A stretch of 64,000 nt of DNA from contig NZ_QJJQ01000015.1 in the NCBI RefSeq assembly GCF_003201975.1, positions 26,221 to 90,220 on the forward strand. The letters run 5' to 3'. Source of the DNA: Pseudogracilibacillus auburnensis (lineage in GTDB: Bacteria; Bacillota; Bacilli; Bacillales; Amphibacillaceae). Made by a program: the position numbers and the translations under genes. The notes beneath the pieces were generated by a model. It did no database searches. It saw only the letters and a list, made by a program, of their open reading frames with translations, and was not told where the DNA came from. Below, piece after piece: positions 1-8,564 of this stretch. Every line of letters begins with the position of its first letter. Positions within the stretch are counted from its first letter, which is position 1.

Positions 1-512
1 CAAATGGTAAAGAGGCACTTGCAAAAATAGAGAAATTAAAACCAGATATCGTGTTAATGGATTTGATGATGCCAGTAATGGACGGAATTGAAGCAACTAG
101 ACAAGTAAAAGCAACATTTCCAAATATAAAAGTGATTGTTTTAACGAGCTTTTCTGATCAAGATTATGTTCTACCAGCTCTAAGAGCAGGCGCCATTGGT
201 TATCAATTGAAAGATATTGAACCTAGTGAACTAGTTAAAACAATTCATGCTGCATATCGTGGGGAAAAACAACTTCATCCTACAGCAACAAACACACTTT
301 TATCCCATCTTACCTCAGATGAAGAATCAAGTGAGGCGGAAGCAGGTATTTCAGCATTATCCAATCGGGAGAAGGAAGTGCTTTATCAAATTACGTGTGG
401 AAAAACGAATAAACAAATATCTGCTGAACTTTTTATTACAGAAAAGACTGTAAAAACACATGTTAGTAGTATTTTAAGCAAACTAATGGTAAAGAGGCAC
501 TTGCAAAAATAG
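1..512 (+). pseudogene. LuxR-type response regulator, first copy: 5' end outside window, 3' end frameshifted
   Basis: Reading frame open from the window edge (codons in phase from base 3). It encodes the second half of a receiver domain (LKPDIVLMDLMMPVMDG, with the phospho-acceptor Asp) followed by a LuxR-type helix-turn-helix (LSNREKEVLYQI ... TEKTVKTHVSSILSKL). This is the NarL/FixJ family, close in layout to LiaR/VraR-like regulators. The natural end (LHVNDRTQAAIFAIKNKLFE) is replaced by MVKRHLQK and a stop, because a 482-bp tandem duplication joins helix 4 of the HTH out of frame to the receiver domain. The product would lack the last about 20 residues, including part of the dimer/DNA-binding helix, so it is probably impaired. 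The partner kinase would lie upstream of the window. Confidence 0.8.
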
Positions 513-967
513 AGAAATTAAAACCAGATATCGTGTTAATGGATTTGATGATGCCAGTAATGGACGGAATTGAAGCAACTAGACAAGTAAAAGCAACATT
601 TCCAAATATAAAAGTGATTGTTTTAACGAGCTTTTCTGATCAAGATTATGTTCTACCAGCTCTAAGAGCAGGCGCCATTGGTTATCAATTGAAAGATATT
701 GAACCTAGTGAACTAGTTAAAACAATTCATGCTGCATATCGTGGGGAAAAACAACTTCATCCTACAGCAACAAACACACTTTTATCCCATCTTACCTCAG
801 ATGAAGAATCAAGTGAGGCGGAAGCAGGTATTTCAGCATTATCCAATCGGGAGAAGGAAGTGCTTTATCAAATTACGTGTGGAAAAACGAATAAACAAAT
901 ATCTGCTGAACTTTTTATTACAGAAAAGACTGTAAAAACACATGTTAGTAGTATTTTAAGCAAACTA
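3..967 (+). repeat. Perfect 482-bp direct tandem duplication
   Basis: Bases 3-484 and 485-966 read the same by eye, with an offset of 482 bp and about one base of shared sequence at the junction (cta/aatgg). Because 482 is not a multiple of 3, the duplication shifts frame and splits the response regulator into a truncated first copy and a headless second copy. No difference between copies was seen, so the event is very recent or an assembly artefact. Confidence 0.9.
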
Positions 968-1027
968 CATGTAAATGACCGAACACAAGCAGCAATTTTC
1001 GCTATAAAAAATAAACTATTTGAATGA
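485..1027 (+). pseudogene. LuxR-type response regulator, second copy lacking its N-terminus
   Basis: Contains the same receiver segment and HTH as the first copy but keeps the authentic C-terminus (LHVNDRTQAAIFAIKNKLFE). The frame opens only after stops in the preceding copy. There is no start codon with a ribosome binding site before the ATG at 533, and the N-terminal acidic pocket of the receiver is absent. It probably makes no working regulator unless translation restarts internally. Together the two copies contain the whole 3' half of one ancestral gene. Confidence 0.8.
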
Positions 1028-1177
1028 ACTACACGCAGATTCAGCCTAAAGTCGTAAAGTTTCTACATGCAAAAGTAGGAACTTTTTTCATCTCCTTTTC
1101 ATTCCTTCTCCCGAAGACACACCAATTCATTGATTGTATGATAAAAGTAAGATCAAATCGATGGAAGTGGTGAAATC

Positions 1178-1339
1178 ATGAGTAGCTTTCATGAATATGC
1201 ATTTCGTTATGAAATGGTTAGGAAAAAAGAACAATTAAGACAAATTACGTATGGAGAACCATATATAAGGATTGGAAAACGCCAGAAAAGGAAAAAATTA
1301 ACGAGAACATTTCTCCGTTTATTACCATTTAAACACTAA
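1178..1339 (+). CDS. Small basic protein of unknown function (53 aa)
   Basis: ATG at 1178 is preceded by a purine-rich GGAAGTGGTG at about the right distance. The frame runs 53 codons (MSSFHEYAFRYEMVRKKEQLRQ ... LLPFKH). The product is strongly basic in its C-terminal half (KRQKRKKLTR), has no membrane segment and no recognised domain. It lies alone between the broken response regulator and a bidirectional terminator. Not recognised; the ribosome binding site and amino-acid composition make it plausible as a real gene. Confidence 0.45.
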   Translation: MSSFHEYAFRYEMVRKKEQLRQITYGEPYIRIGKRQKRKKLTRTFLRLLPFKH

Positions 1340-1430
1340 AATAATGTACTGGGATTGCCCATATAAAATATTAAATCCTTTTAGATTTAAATCACCTTTA
1401 CCTATTATCCTATCTTAATAAAGCTAACAA

Positions 1431-1480
1431 AAAACTCCTAATCAATGATCTCATTCTATCATGATTAGGAGTTTTGTTGA
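1431..1480. terminator. Bidirectional rho-independent terminator
   Basis: Inverted repeat AAAACTCCTAATCA (1431-1444) / TGATTAGGAGTTTT (1462-1475), 14 bp perfect, with T-rich sequence following on either strand. It ends transcription of the small ORF before the iron-transport operon. Confidence 0.8.
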
Positions 1481-1659
1481 GCCATCAATCACTTTCGTTT
1501 ATGCTACGAGACCCACTATAAAGTCCTGCAGATCCCCACCAATGGTAGTAACATCAAATACGTTTTGCTGCTCAGTTATTGGTTTCTGTCCCTCTAAATT
1601 TATATCTTATCAGTGATTATCTTATTAAACTTATCGTTCTTATAAACGTGAATAGCTAC

Positions 1660-1723
1660 TTGACAATATTAAAATAGGCGATTATATTTAATACTATAGT
1701 GAAATTGATAATCATTTTCAATT
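1660..1723 (+). promoter_or_regulatory. Promoter with Fur box for the iron-siderophore ABC operon
   Basis: TTGACA at 1660-1665, a 17-bp spacer and TATATT at 1683-1688 make a good vegetative promoter. TGATAATCATTTTCA at 1706-1720 matches the 7-1-7 Fur box (TGATAATNATTATCA) in all but one position and lies over the expected transcription start. Iron-loaded Fur should therefore repress the downstream transporter genes. Confidence 0.8.
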
Positions 1724-1760
1724 AAAATAAAGTACATTTCATTTATTTGGAGGTTAAACG

Positions 1761-2606
1761 ATGTCCCGCCTATATACAGATGGCTTACACATTAGTTATG
1801 GTGAGCGTTTAATTGTGAAAGACCTTAGCGTAACGATACCAGATAAAAAAATCACTACCATTATTGGTTCAAACGGTTGTGGAAAATCGACGCTCTTAAA
1901 AGCAATAACACGTATTATTCCTCACCGTTCTGGTTCCATTATTTTAGATGGAAAAGACATAGGAGAAGAAAATACAAAGCGAATAGCAAAAAAAATGGCT
2001 ATTCTACCTCAAGCTCCTGAAAGTGCTAGTGGATTAACAGTAGGGGAGCTTGTTTCTTATGGACGTTTTCCGTATCAAACTGGTTTTGGCAGATTAACGA
2101 AACAGGATATTGAAGTAATTGATTGGGCATTAGATGTCACAGGCACAATTGATTTTAAGTTTCAGCCAGTAGATGCCTTATCTGGTGGGCAACGCCAACG
2201 TGTTTGGATTGCAATGGCATTGGCACAAGAAACAGAGATTATCTTTTTAGATGAACCGACTACTTATTTAGATATGGCTCATCAGCTCGAAATATTGGAA
2301 CTTTTACAAAAGCTAAATAAGGAACAAGAACGAACAATCGTCATGGTATTACATGATTTAAATCAAGCTGCTCGTTTTGCTGATTATATTATCGCTTTAA
2401 AAGTTGGAAAAATCGTTAAAACAGGCACTTGCCATGAAGTGATGAGCCGTGATGTGTTAAGGAAAGTTTTTCAAATAGACGCTGTGATTGGAGAAGATCC
2501 ACGAACGAACAAACCGATATGTATTACGTATAACTTATTAAAAGGAGAATTCGAAAATGAAAAAGTTAGTCCTATCTATCCTACTACTGCTATTGCTCAT
2601 CGTTAG
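1761..2606 (+). CDS. Iron-siderophore ABC transporter, ATP-binding protein (FecE/YusV-like)
   Basis: Cytoplasmic ATPase of an iron(III)-siderophore importer, 281 aa. Walker A GSNGCGKST at about residues 36-44, Q-loop Q84, signature LSGGQRQR at 140-147, Walker B IIFLDEP at about 160-166 and H-loop His198 are all present. The start follows GGAGG at 1750. It is the first gene of a Fur-boxed operon with a substrate-binding lipoprotein and two FecCD permeases. It resembles Bacillus YusV, an ATPase that serves several siderophores. The last 16 codons overlap the next gene in another frame, so its C-terminus (SPIYPTTAIAHR) is translated from the next gene's signal-peptide region. The substrate cannot be read from the sequence. 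Confidence 0.92.
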   Translation: MSRLYTDGLHISYGERLIVKDLSVTIPDKKITTIIGSNGCGKSTLLKAITRIIPHRSGSIILDGKDIGEENTKRIAKKMAILPQAPESASGLTVGELVSYGRFPYQTGFGRLTKQDIEVIDWALDVTGTIDFKFQPVDALSGGQRQRVWIAMALAQETEIIFLDEPTTYLDMAHQLEILELLQKLNKEQERTIVMVLHDLNQAARFADYIIALKVGKIVKTGTCHEVMSRDVLRKVFQIDAVIGEDPRTNKPICITYNLLKGEFENEKVSPIYPTTAIAHR

Positions 2607-3477
2607 TGCTTGTAGCAACAATGATCCTAAAGAAAATACCGCTTCAGATGATACAGAAGACAATGGAACAATTACTTATGAATCAGAAAGTGGTCCTGTT
2701 GAAGTTCCAGCAAACCCTGAGCGGGTCATTGTTCTTTCTACATATGCGGGAGACGTCTTGAAACTTGGAGTCAATATTGTTGGGGCAGATTCTTGGTCTC
2801 TAGAAAATCCTAATTTTGCGGAAGGGCTAGCAGATGCAGAAGAAGTATCGGATGAAAGCTTAGAAAAGATTATTGAACTTGATCCTGATTTAATTATTGG
2901 ATTATCAACCATTAAAAATGTTGATAAATTAAATGAAATTGCACCAACGGTTACCTTTACGTATGGTAAAGTAGATTATTTACAACAACATATTGAAATT
3001 GGAAAACTATTAAATAAAGAAGCAGAGGCTACAGCTTGGGTAGAAGACTTTGAACAACGTGCCACAGAAGTTGGAGAAAAAATTAAAGAAAAAATCGGTG
3101 AAGATGCAACTGTCTCAGTCATTGAAGATTACGATAAACAATTATACGTCTTTGGTGATAATTGGGGGAGAGGGACTGAAATTTTATATCAGGCAATGGG
3201 ACTTAAAATGCCAAAATCGGTGGAAGAAATGGCATTAAAAGAGGGATACTATGCACTTTCTTTAGAAGTACTTCCTGAATATGCTGGTGACTATATGATT
3301 TTTAGCCGTAATAGTGGGGCAGACAATGCTTACCTAGAATCAGACATTTACAAAGATATCCCAGCAGTTAAAAATGATCATGTATTTGAAGTTGAACAAC
3401 GGTCATTTTATTTTAATGACGCAACAACGTTAGATTTTCAACTCGACTTTTTTGAGGAGAAATTTTTACAAGATTAA
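2557..3477 (+). CDS. Iron-siderophore ABC transporter, substrate-binding lipoprotein
   Basis: 306-aa FecB/BtuF-type (type III, periplasmic-binding-protein fold) lipoprotein. The signal peptide MKKLVLSILLLLLLIVSAC carries a lipobox (VSAC), so Cys19 would be lipidated and the protein anchored outside the membrane. The conserved early motif is PERVIVLS; later DLIIGLS and a C-terminal LDFQLDFFEE follow the family. The start ATG at 2557 follows AAAGGAG (2540-2546) and lies 50 bp inside the ATPase gene. A hairpin just after the gene may make it more abundant than the permeases, as is usual for binding proteins. Confidence 0.92.
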   Translation: MKKLVLSILLLLLLIVSACSNNDPKENTASDDTEDNGTITYESESGPVEVPANPERVIVLSTYAGDVLKLGVNIVGADSWSLENPNFAEGLADAEEVSDESLEKIIELDPDLIIGLSTIKNVDKLNEIAPTVTFTYGKVDYLQQHIEIGKLLNKEAEATAWVEDFEQRATEVGEKIKEKIGEDATVSVIEDYDKQLYVFGDNWGRGTEILYQAMGLKMPKSVEEMALKEGYYALSLEVLPEYAGDYMIFSRNSGADNAYLESDIYKDIPAVKNDHVFEVEQRSFYFNDATTLDFQLDFFEEKFLQD

Positions 3478-3483
3478 TGATTG

Positions 3484-3520
3484 GAGGGATTCACTGTTCT
3501 GTAATCCCTCTATTTATATA
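3484..3520 (+). terminator. Intercistronic hairpin between binding protein and permease
   Basis: GAGGGATT (3484-3491) and AATCCCTC (3503-3510) are perfectly complementary and are followed by the U-rich tatttatata. It lies 7 bases after the binding-protein stop and before the permease start at 3539. Likely a leaky terminator or 3'-end stabiliser that raises binding-protein output relative to the permeases; this role is inferred. Confidence 0.6.
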
Positions 3521-3538
3521 GAGAAAGATGGAACAATA

Positions 3539-4552
3539 ATGACAAAGCAAATTAATAACAGGAATGATTCATTTATTTATAAACTGATTGTTGCAACGAT
3601 TGTTTTGCTTTTAATGTTTGTTGCAGCAATTCTTTTTGGTGCTGCTAATACGTCAATGAAAGATATATGGTTGGCTCTCATGACAAACGAGTCTAATGAA
3701 GCGATTTCTGTCATTCGTGACATCCGACTACCACGTGAAATCGCTGCTGTCTTTGTTGGAGCTGCTTTAGCAGTATCTGGAGCTATTATGCAAGGGATGA
3801 CAAGAAATCCATTAGCAGACCCTGGGTTACTTGGGCTTACTGCTGGAGCAAATGCGATGTTGGCAATAACGGTAGCTTTTTTTCCTTCTATTAACTATTT
3901 TGGAATTATGATTGCTTGTTTCATCGGAGCATTAATCGGAACTATCATGGTATTTAGCATCGGAGCGATTAAAAAGGGTGGACTTTCTCCGTTTCGTATT
4001 GTACTCGCTGGTGCAGCTGTTTCCGCTTTTTTATATGCGATTGAACAAGGTATTGGGATTTATTTTAAAGTTTCGAAAGATGTTTCTATGTGGACAGCTG
4101 GAGGGTTAATTGGTACAACTTGGACACAGCTGAAAATGATGGTTCCATTCATTGTACTAGGAATATTTATTGCAATGATTCTCTCCAGACAATTAACGAT
4201 TCTTAGCTTAAATGAAGAAGTAGCGATCGGACTTGGTCAAAAAATAGCGATCATTAAAACTACTTTATTTGTCGTTATTATCACTTTAGCAGGCACAGCT
4301 GTCGCTTTAGTCGGTAATATTGCTTTTATTGGGCTAATGATTCCACATATTGTCCGTGCCATTGTTGGTACAGATTATCGTTATATTATCCCGATGTCAG
4401 CGATTATTGGGGCAACTTTTATGCTTTTTGCGGATACGATAGCACGAACAATAAATGCACCATATGAAACGCCTATTATCGCTGTTGTTGCCATCTTAGG
4501 TTTACCATTCTTCCTTTTTATTGTTCGTAAAGGAGGAAAAGCATTCATATGA
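3539..4552 (+). CDS. Iron-siderophore ABC transporter permease 1 (FecCD family)
   Basis: 337-aa FecCD-type permease with about nine or ten transmembrane helices. Family motifs DIRLPREIAAVFVGAALAVSGA, the GLTAGAN segment and the EAA-like coupling region (GLGQKIAI ... GNIAFIGLMIPHIVRAIVG) are present. The ATG at 3539 (MTKQINNRN) is preferred over a TTG at 3452, which lies inside the previous gene and would cross the hairpin. The stop overlaps the next start as ATGA, showing translational coupling. It pairs with the second permease to form the channel. Confidence 0.9.
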   Translation: MTKQINNRNDSFIYKLIVATIVLLLMFVAAILFGAANTSMKDIWLALMTNESNEAISVIRDIRLPREIAAVFVGAALAVSGAIMQGMTRNPLADPGLLGLTAGANAMLAITVAFFPSINYFGIMIACFIGALIGTIMVFSIGAIKKGGLSPFRIVLAGAAVSAFLYAIEQGIGIYFKVSKDVSMWTAGGLIGTTWTQLKMMVPFIVLGIFIAMILSRQLTILSLNEEVAIGLGQKIAIIKTTLFVVIITLAGTAVALVGNIAFIGLMIPHIVRAIVGTDYRYIIPMSAIIGATFMLFADTIARTINAPYETPIIAVVAILGLPFFLFIVRKGGKAFI

Positions 4553-5556
4553 TTGATTCACGGTTACTTAAAAAACAACGCATGATTATTCTTATACTTG
4601 TTAGTTTAATTGTCAGTACGATATTGATTAGTATGGGGATCGGTTATTCAAGTTTATCATATGATCGAATCATTCCTACTCTATTTGGATCCGGAACATT
4701 TAAGGAAGAATTTGTGCTATTTTCTGTTCGTTTACCACGAATTATTATTACGTTATTAGCTGGGATGGCACTTGCTTTATCTGGTGCTATTTTACAAAGT
4801 ATTACCCGAAATGATTTAGCAGATCCAGGAATCATCGGGATTAATTCAGGAGCTGGAGTCGCGATTGCCATTTTCTTCTTATTTTTTCCAACCGATGTTG
4901 GCTCTTTTACTTATTTACTTCCAGTCGTTGCGTTTATTGGGGCTTTTATCACTGTTATATTCATCTATTTATTTTCCTACGATAAACGTACGGGACTACA
5001 ACCAATCAAGTTAGTACTTACTGGTGTCGGCTTTGCAATGGCATTGTCAGGTTTAATGGTTGTCATTATTTCTTCTACAGAAAGAGCAAAGGTTAACTTT
5101 ATTGCTAAATGGCTTGCAGGTAATATTTGGGGAACAGATTGGCCGTTTATTTGGGCACTTCTTCCTTGGCTCATCCTCCTTATTCCATTTACACTTTACA
5201 AAGCGAATCGATTAAATTTACTCGGCTTAAGTGAACCCGTCGCAATTGGAGTCGGTCTTTCGATTAAGAAAGAAAGAATTATTTTACTCGTAACTGCTGT
5301 CGCTTTAGCAGCATCTGCTGTTTCTGTTACAGGTGGGATTGCTTTTATCGGCTTAATGGCACCCCATATGGCCAAGGCTCTCGTTGGTCCAAGAAATCAA
5401 CTTTTTATACCAATTGCTATTTTAATCGGTGGATGGCTGTTATTACTAGCTGATACAGTTGGTCGTAATTTAGTCGACCCAGATGGAATTCCTGCTGGTA
5501 TCATGGTTGCTTTAATTGGTGCCCCTTATTTTATGTTTTTATTACTGAGAAAATAA
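4549..5556 (+). CDS. Iron-siderophore ABC transporter permease 2 (FecCD family)
   Basis: 335-aa polytopic FecCD permease; motifs SVRLPRIITLLAGMALALSGAI-like segment, GINSGAG and GGIAFIGLMAPHMAKALVG match the family. It begins in a 4-base ATGA overlap with permease 1 and ends the operon. It forms the heterodimeric membrane channel with permease 1, powered by the ATPase at 1761 and fed by the lipoprotein at 2557. The operon encodes no siderophore synthesis, so it probably imports siderophores made elsewhere in the genome or by other organisms. Confidence 0.9.
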   Translation: MIDSRLLKKQRMIILILVSLIVSTILISMGIGYSSLSYDRIIPTLFGSGTFKEEFVLFSVRLPRIIITLLAGMALALSGAILQSITRNDLADPGIIGINSGAGVAIAIFFLFFPTDVGSFTYLLPVVAFIGAFITVIFIYLFSYDKRTGLQPIKLVLTGVGFAMALSGLMVVIISSTERAKVNFIAKWLAGNIWGTDWPFIWALLPWLILLIPFTLYKANRLNLLGLSEPVAIGVGLSIKKERIILLVTAVALAASAVSVTGGIAFIGLMAPHMAKALVGPRNQLFIPIAILIGGWLLLLADTVGRNLVDPDGIPAGIMVALIGAPYFMFLLLRK

Positions 5557-5608
5557 GACCTTTATGCTTTCGTCTAGTTCACTTTTTAAAATTTTACTTT
5601 TATGTAAC

Positions 5609-5698
5609 AAGAGGCTGGAACAAAAATATTTCAGCAAAGAAACATCCAACTACGAGTGGATTGTTTTAATAGATGTCCAAGCCTCTTTCTATTTTTCG
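5609..5698 (+). terminator. Long stem-loop after the iron operon (GGCTGGAACA-type repeat)
   Basis: AAGAGGCTGGAACA near 5609 pairs with TGTCCAAGCCTCTT near 5675-5690 and is followed by TCTATTTTTC, giving a terminator-like end to the operon. The GGCTGGGACA-like arm recurs elsewhere in the window (12637, 13530, 15855, 43712), so the terminator is part of a dispersed repeat. Confidence 0.6.
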
Positions 5699-5823
5699 GG
5701 TATTCGGAAAAAAGTGTAGAAAAATAAGCGCCTCTATGCCACCGCAAATAGAATACACTCGCTTTCTACGGGCCAGTGATGAGCCTCACTCGCTTAAATT
5801 TCCGCTTGATAATCCCAGTACCC
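5698..5823. repeat. MITE-like element, terminal-repeat family 2, short copy
   Basis: Left end GGGTATTCGGAAAAAAGTGT (5698-5717) and right end TTGATAATCCCAGTACCC (5806-5823) are imperfect inverted copies of each other and match the ends of the elements at 11169, 29440 and 53349. About 126 bp long, no coding capacity. It stops 6 bp before the stop codon of the YndJ-like gene. Confidence 0.6.
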
Positions 5824-5829
5824 TATTTT

Positions 5830-7449
5830 TCATCCTGTATAGGCACTTTCATGATAAATCGTATAATGTATCGTTAAAAATGGTATGGAAAAAATCCACA
5901 TTACATGTCTTGCTTCCAAGTTCCCATTCGCTACTTCACTTACATCAAACTGTTCCTCTATCGGTAATTTAAATAGGCAATCTTTTATTATTAAATAAAT
6001 ACCCGAATCTGCATGGCTACATTGATTATTCTTACTTGAAAGTCTAAGGTTTTGACCAATTTGACTTAATTCCAATATACCGATCATCGATGTCCAAGGT
6101 AGCGGCAAGGCAATATTCATATACGTTCTATTTTTCGTTTGATGGGATGAATAAAGGGCGACAAAAGTCGTTTCTCCATCTATTTTACGAATCCATGCCC
6201 TCGTTTTATCCCTACCATCAAGTTTTTCTTTTATTGCAACGATATCCCCCGTCATTTCAACCTTTTTCCTTGATAAAGGCAAGTTAATTTGCTTCATCTT
6301 GCTACTGATTAGCCGATAAATAAGAGCAAACGGCAGAAACCAAAAATGCCAATTTACATTTGCAAACAAACGGTATTGATTCGTATTTTCATAAAAATCA
6401 ATAATAGTAGAGGATAATGTTGGACTCCTATTTGGTACATAATTGGATAATTGGTCAACAAGTCCAACATATTTTTTCTTTGTCGTTTTTCCTTTTAAAA
6501 TCCTCTCATCATTTATCCACTTTCCACGAATTGTACTAATTGGAAATTGGAGCTTTTGTTGATTAGAAGGAGGTAGCTTCATCGCCCACCCAATCATACC
6601 GATAAGTGCAAAAAAGACCATATTTGTTATTCCATGAGAACGTAACATGAAGTCAATCGTTATCGAAAATATTCCTGTTACATTACCGAATGCGTACAAG
6701 AAAGAAAAAAGAATCGACACCCCTAAGGCAGAAAAAGAGGTACGAATCATCCATTGTTGAATTGTATGTTGAAAAGATGTCTTGAACGATAGAAATATGA
6801 GTCCGTAAATGCTAAACATATAAAGAATAACGGATACCAATTCAAGATAGACGGAAAAAGTAATGCCAATCGCTACTATAAATGGCGCTATTAACACACT
6901 CATTCCTATCAAATGATATCCTCTTGGTTTATGTAGCCGACCAATAAATCCAGTAAATAACAACAATAGAAATGCGGAATAATGAAAATGAATACTCGTT
7001 AGCCAAGTAATGATTGGGGAAAATCCAGTGTTTATGTTTCCTTCATATGCAACATACCAAGCTCCACCAATTGCTAAACAAATGAGCCCCATATCAATTA
7101 AAAATTCTTCAAAATGAACAAAACCTCTTTTTAAAAAACGAGAAACCCCGTAAATTGCCACGATTAAAGTAAAAAGAAAATAAATACATGATAAAAGAAA
7201 GGGAATCACTTCGGGAACGGTTCCTTTTACAATAGGAATCATAAACAAAGCGATAAATGCTGGGATTGACCAGTAAACCAAACAGGAAGAAATTCGACTT
7301 TGATCGTTTTTACAGATGAGATGTAACATAAAGGGGATAAAAACAAATTGAGCAACAGACAACATTAAAAAATACGAAGATGCCTTATTCAATAGTAAAA
7401 GGGTGATGATAATAATCATATTAAACATTGCAATGTTACGAAATGTCAT
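5830..7449 (-). CDS. YndJ-like polytopic membrane protein
   Basis: About 539 aa from the ATG at 7449 (MTFRNIAMFNMIIIITLLLL), which follows GAGGGAGAG; an in-frame ATG at 7488 would overlap the upstream gene more deeply. The first about 330 residues hold roughly nine or ten hydrophobic helices. The last about 200 residues are soluble, beginning with WINDERILKGKTTKKKYVGLVDQL. The layout and partner resemble the YndJ-like proteins of Bacillus, whose function is unknown. It overlaps the end of the DUF4166-like gene by 14 bp, so the two are co-translated. Family call is by resemblance only. Confidence 0.6.
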   Translation of the reverse strand: MTFRNIAMFNMIIIITLLLLNKASSYFLMLSVAQFVFIPFMLHLICKNDQSRISSCLVYWSIPAFIALFMIPIVKGTVPEVIPFLLSCIYFLFTLIVAIYGVSRFLKRGFVHFEEFLIDMGLICLAIGGAWYVAYEGNINTGFSPIITWLTSIHFHYSAFLLLLFTGFIGRLHKPRGYHLIGMSVLIAPFIVAIGITFSVYLELVSVILYMFSIYGLIFLSFKTSFQHTIQQWMIRTSFSALGVSILFSFLYAFGNVTGIFSITIDFMLRSHGITNMVFFALIGMIGWAMKLPPSNQQKLQFPISTIRGKWINDERILKGKTTKKKYVGLVDQLSNYVPNRSPTLSSTIIDFYENTNQYRLFANVNWHFWFLPFALIYRLISSKMKQINLPLSRKKVEMTGDIVAIKEKLDGRDKTRAWIRKIDGETTFVALYSSHQTKNRTYMNIALPLPWTSMIGILELSQIGQNLRLSSKNNQCSHADSGIYLIIKDCLFKLPIEEQFDVSEVANGNLEARHVMWIFSIPFLTIHYTIYHESAYTG

Positions 7450-8143
7450 CACTTGTAAACTCTCCCTCATACGAAAAAACAAGCCCAATTAACGGATTTT
7501 TTACTACAACTTTAATCGTATAAACATCCTTCGTTTCTTCATATTTTTCTAGTACGGTTGCAATTCCTTGTAAAATCATAGGCAACGGGATTTCAATTGA
7601 TCCCAGTACCATTCGTTGTCTCTTGGATTCAATATACATATATCCTTCCTTTGTCACTGAAAACGATAAATCAGCATATAAAACAGACGGTTCACCTAAA
7701 TAATCTTTTACAACCTTATTGTCCGAGTCTAATGACATCAGCGCATTAAAATACCTTTCCTTCTTTCCAAAGTAAAAGATTCTTTTCCAATGAATTTGAT
7801 TCTCCCCATTTATACCGATTCGAGGTGAGTTGATAATCATAAAGGGAATTTGTGTACCTTTTTCAGGAAAAAGTAAGTTATATTTTGTACCTAATAATAA
7901 GAATGGGAAAAGCCATTTTGGTCCAGTAATAGTCTTCATTATCCCTTTTCCGATAAACGTTTCTTTATTCAAGGAAGCATATCTTTTTTGTAACATTGGA
8001 TGAAGTTTGGAAAATTGATCTCCCAAGACTTGTTTATAAATGGACACACGTACCACCTTACCTTTTTCGTCTACAATTTGTAGCTGTGGGGACATCTTTA
8101 CTATATAAAAGACCAATAATGGAAAGAACAAATAATGCTCCAT
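7436..8143 (-). CDS. DUF4166-like protein
   Basis: Up to 235 aa. The segment SIYKQVLGDQFSKLHPMLQKRY followed by KGIMKTITGPKWLFPFLLLG is typical of DUF4166 proteins, which often accompany YndJ-like genes. The ATG at 8143 lacks a ribosome binding site. A GTG at 8047 (MSIYKQVLG) follows AAGGTAAGGTGG and starts right at the domain, so the true protein may be about 203 aa. The 30 extra residues (MEHYLFFPLLVFYIVKM...) may be a remnant of a longer ancestor. It is coupled to the YndJ-like gene. Function unknown. Confidence 0.6.
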   Translation of the reverse strand: MEHYLFFPLLVFYIVKMSPQLQIVDEKGKVVRVSIYKQVLGDQFSKLHPMLQKRYASLNKETFIGKGIMKTITGPKWLFPFLLLGTKYNLLFPEKGTQIPFMIINSPRIGINGENQIHWKRIFYFGKKERYFNALMSLDSDNKVVKDYLGEPSVLYADLSFSVTKEGYMYIESKRQRMVLGSIEIPLPMILQGIATVLEKYEETKDVYTIKVVVKNPLIGLVFSYEGEFTSDDIS

Positions 8144-8190
8144 TGACTATAATTGGATTAAAAGGATGATTCAATGTACTTGGAATCGTA

Positions 8191-8375
8191 TTATTTTAAC
8201 TGTTCTTCAAAAACTTTAATCATCTGTTCACGTTCTTTTCAATTGCATTAGTAACAATTTCTTCAAGTTCACTCTTAGTTAAATAAACTGTATCAGAATA
8301 AGCGCTAGACGTTTTTTTATTCCCTTATCGCCCAAAAGGTTCCGTCTATAATAAATGCGTTGATCTTTATCATTT
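8191..8375 (-). pseudogene. Decayed gene fragment with two frame breaks
   Basis: Reading the minus strand, SSAYSDTVYLTKSELEEIVTNAIEK continues after a one-base frameshift as EREQMIKVFEEQLK and a stop at 8191. An earlier piece (QVYEMIKINAFIIDGTFWAIRE) ends in a stop just upstream. The coiled-coil-like tail LTKSELEEIV...EREQMIKVFEEQL resembles C-termini of phage or plasmid DNA-binding proteins. No start, no intact frame. The pieces indicate a dead gene; its original identity is not clear. Confidence 0.35.
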
Positions 8376-8505
8376 CATATACTTGATTTAGGGTTATTTA
8401 AGTGACTTTAGGTAGGGATGCAAATCGAGTCTATATATTTACTATTATAGCTAAATATTAAAATCCATGCTATAAAGAAATTTGCATGTAAATAGATGGA
8501 TTATA

Positions 8506-8535
8506 TTGTAATAAAATGTATATATGGTATATAAT
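8506..8535 (+). promoter_or_regulatory. Putative promoter of the toxin-like gene
   Basis: TTGTAA at 8506-8511 and a perfect TATAAT at 8530-8535, 18-bp spacer, 30 bp upstream of the TTG start codon with AAGGGG at 8551. The rest of 8144-8564 holds only the decayed fragment and AT-rich sequence. Confidence 0.5.
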
Positions 8536-8564
8536 AGTTATAATCATGAAAAGGGGTTGAAGTC

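Noticed and set aside
3452-3538. Upstream TTG start for the first iron permease
   Set aside because: It would begin inside the binding-protein gene, has no ribosome binding site and would place the hairpin in the coding sequence; the ATG at 3539 starts the typical permease N-terminus.
5673-5972. Plus-strand frame of 99 codons
   Set aside because: It runs from a repeat element into the antisense of the YndJ-like gene and has no ribosome binding site.
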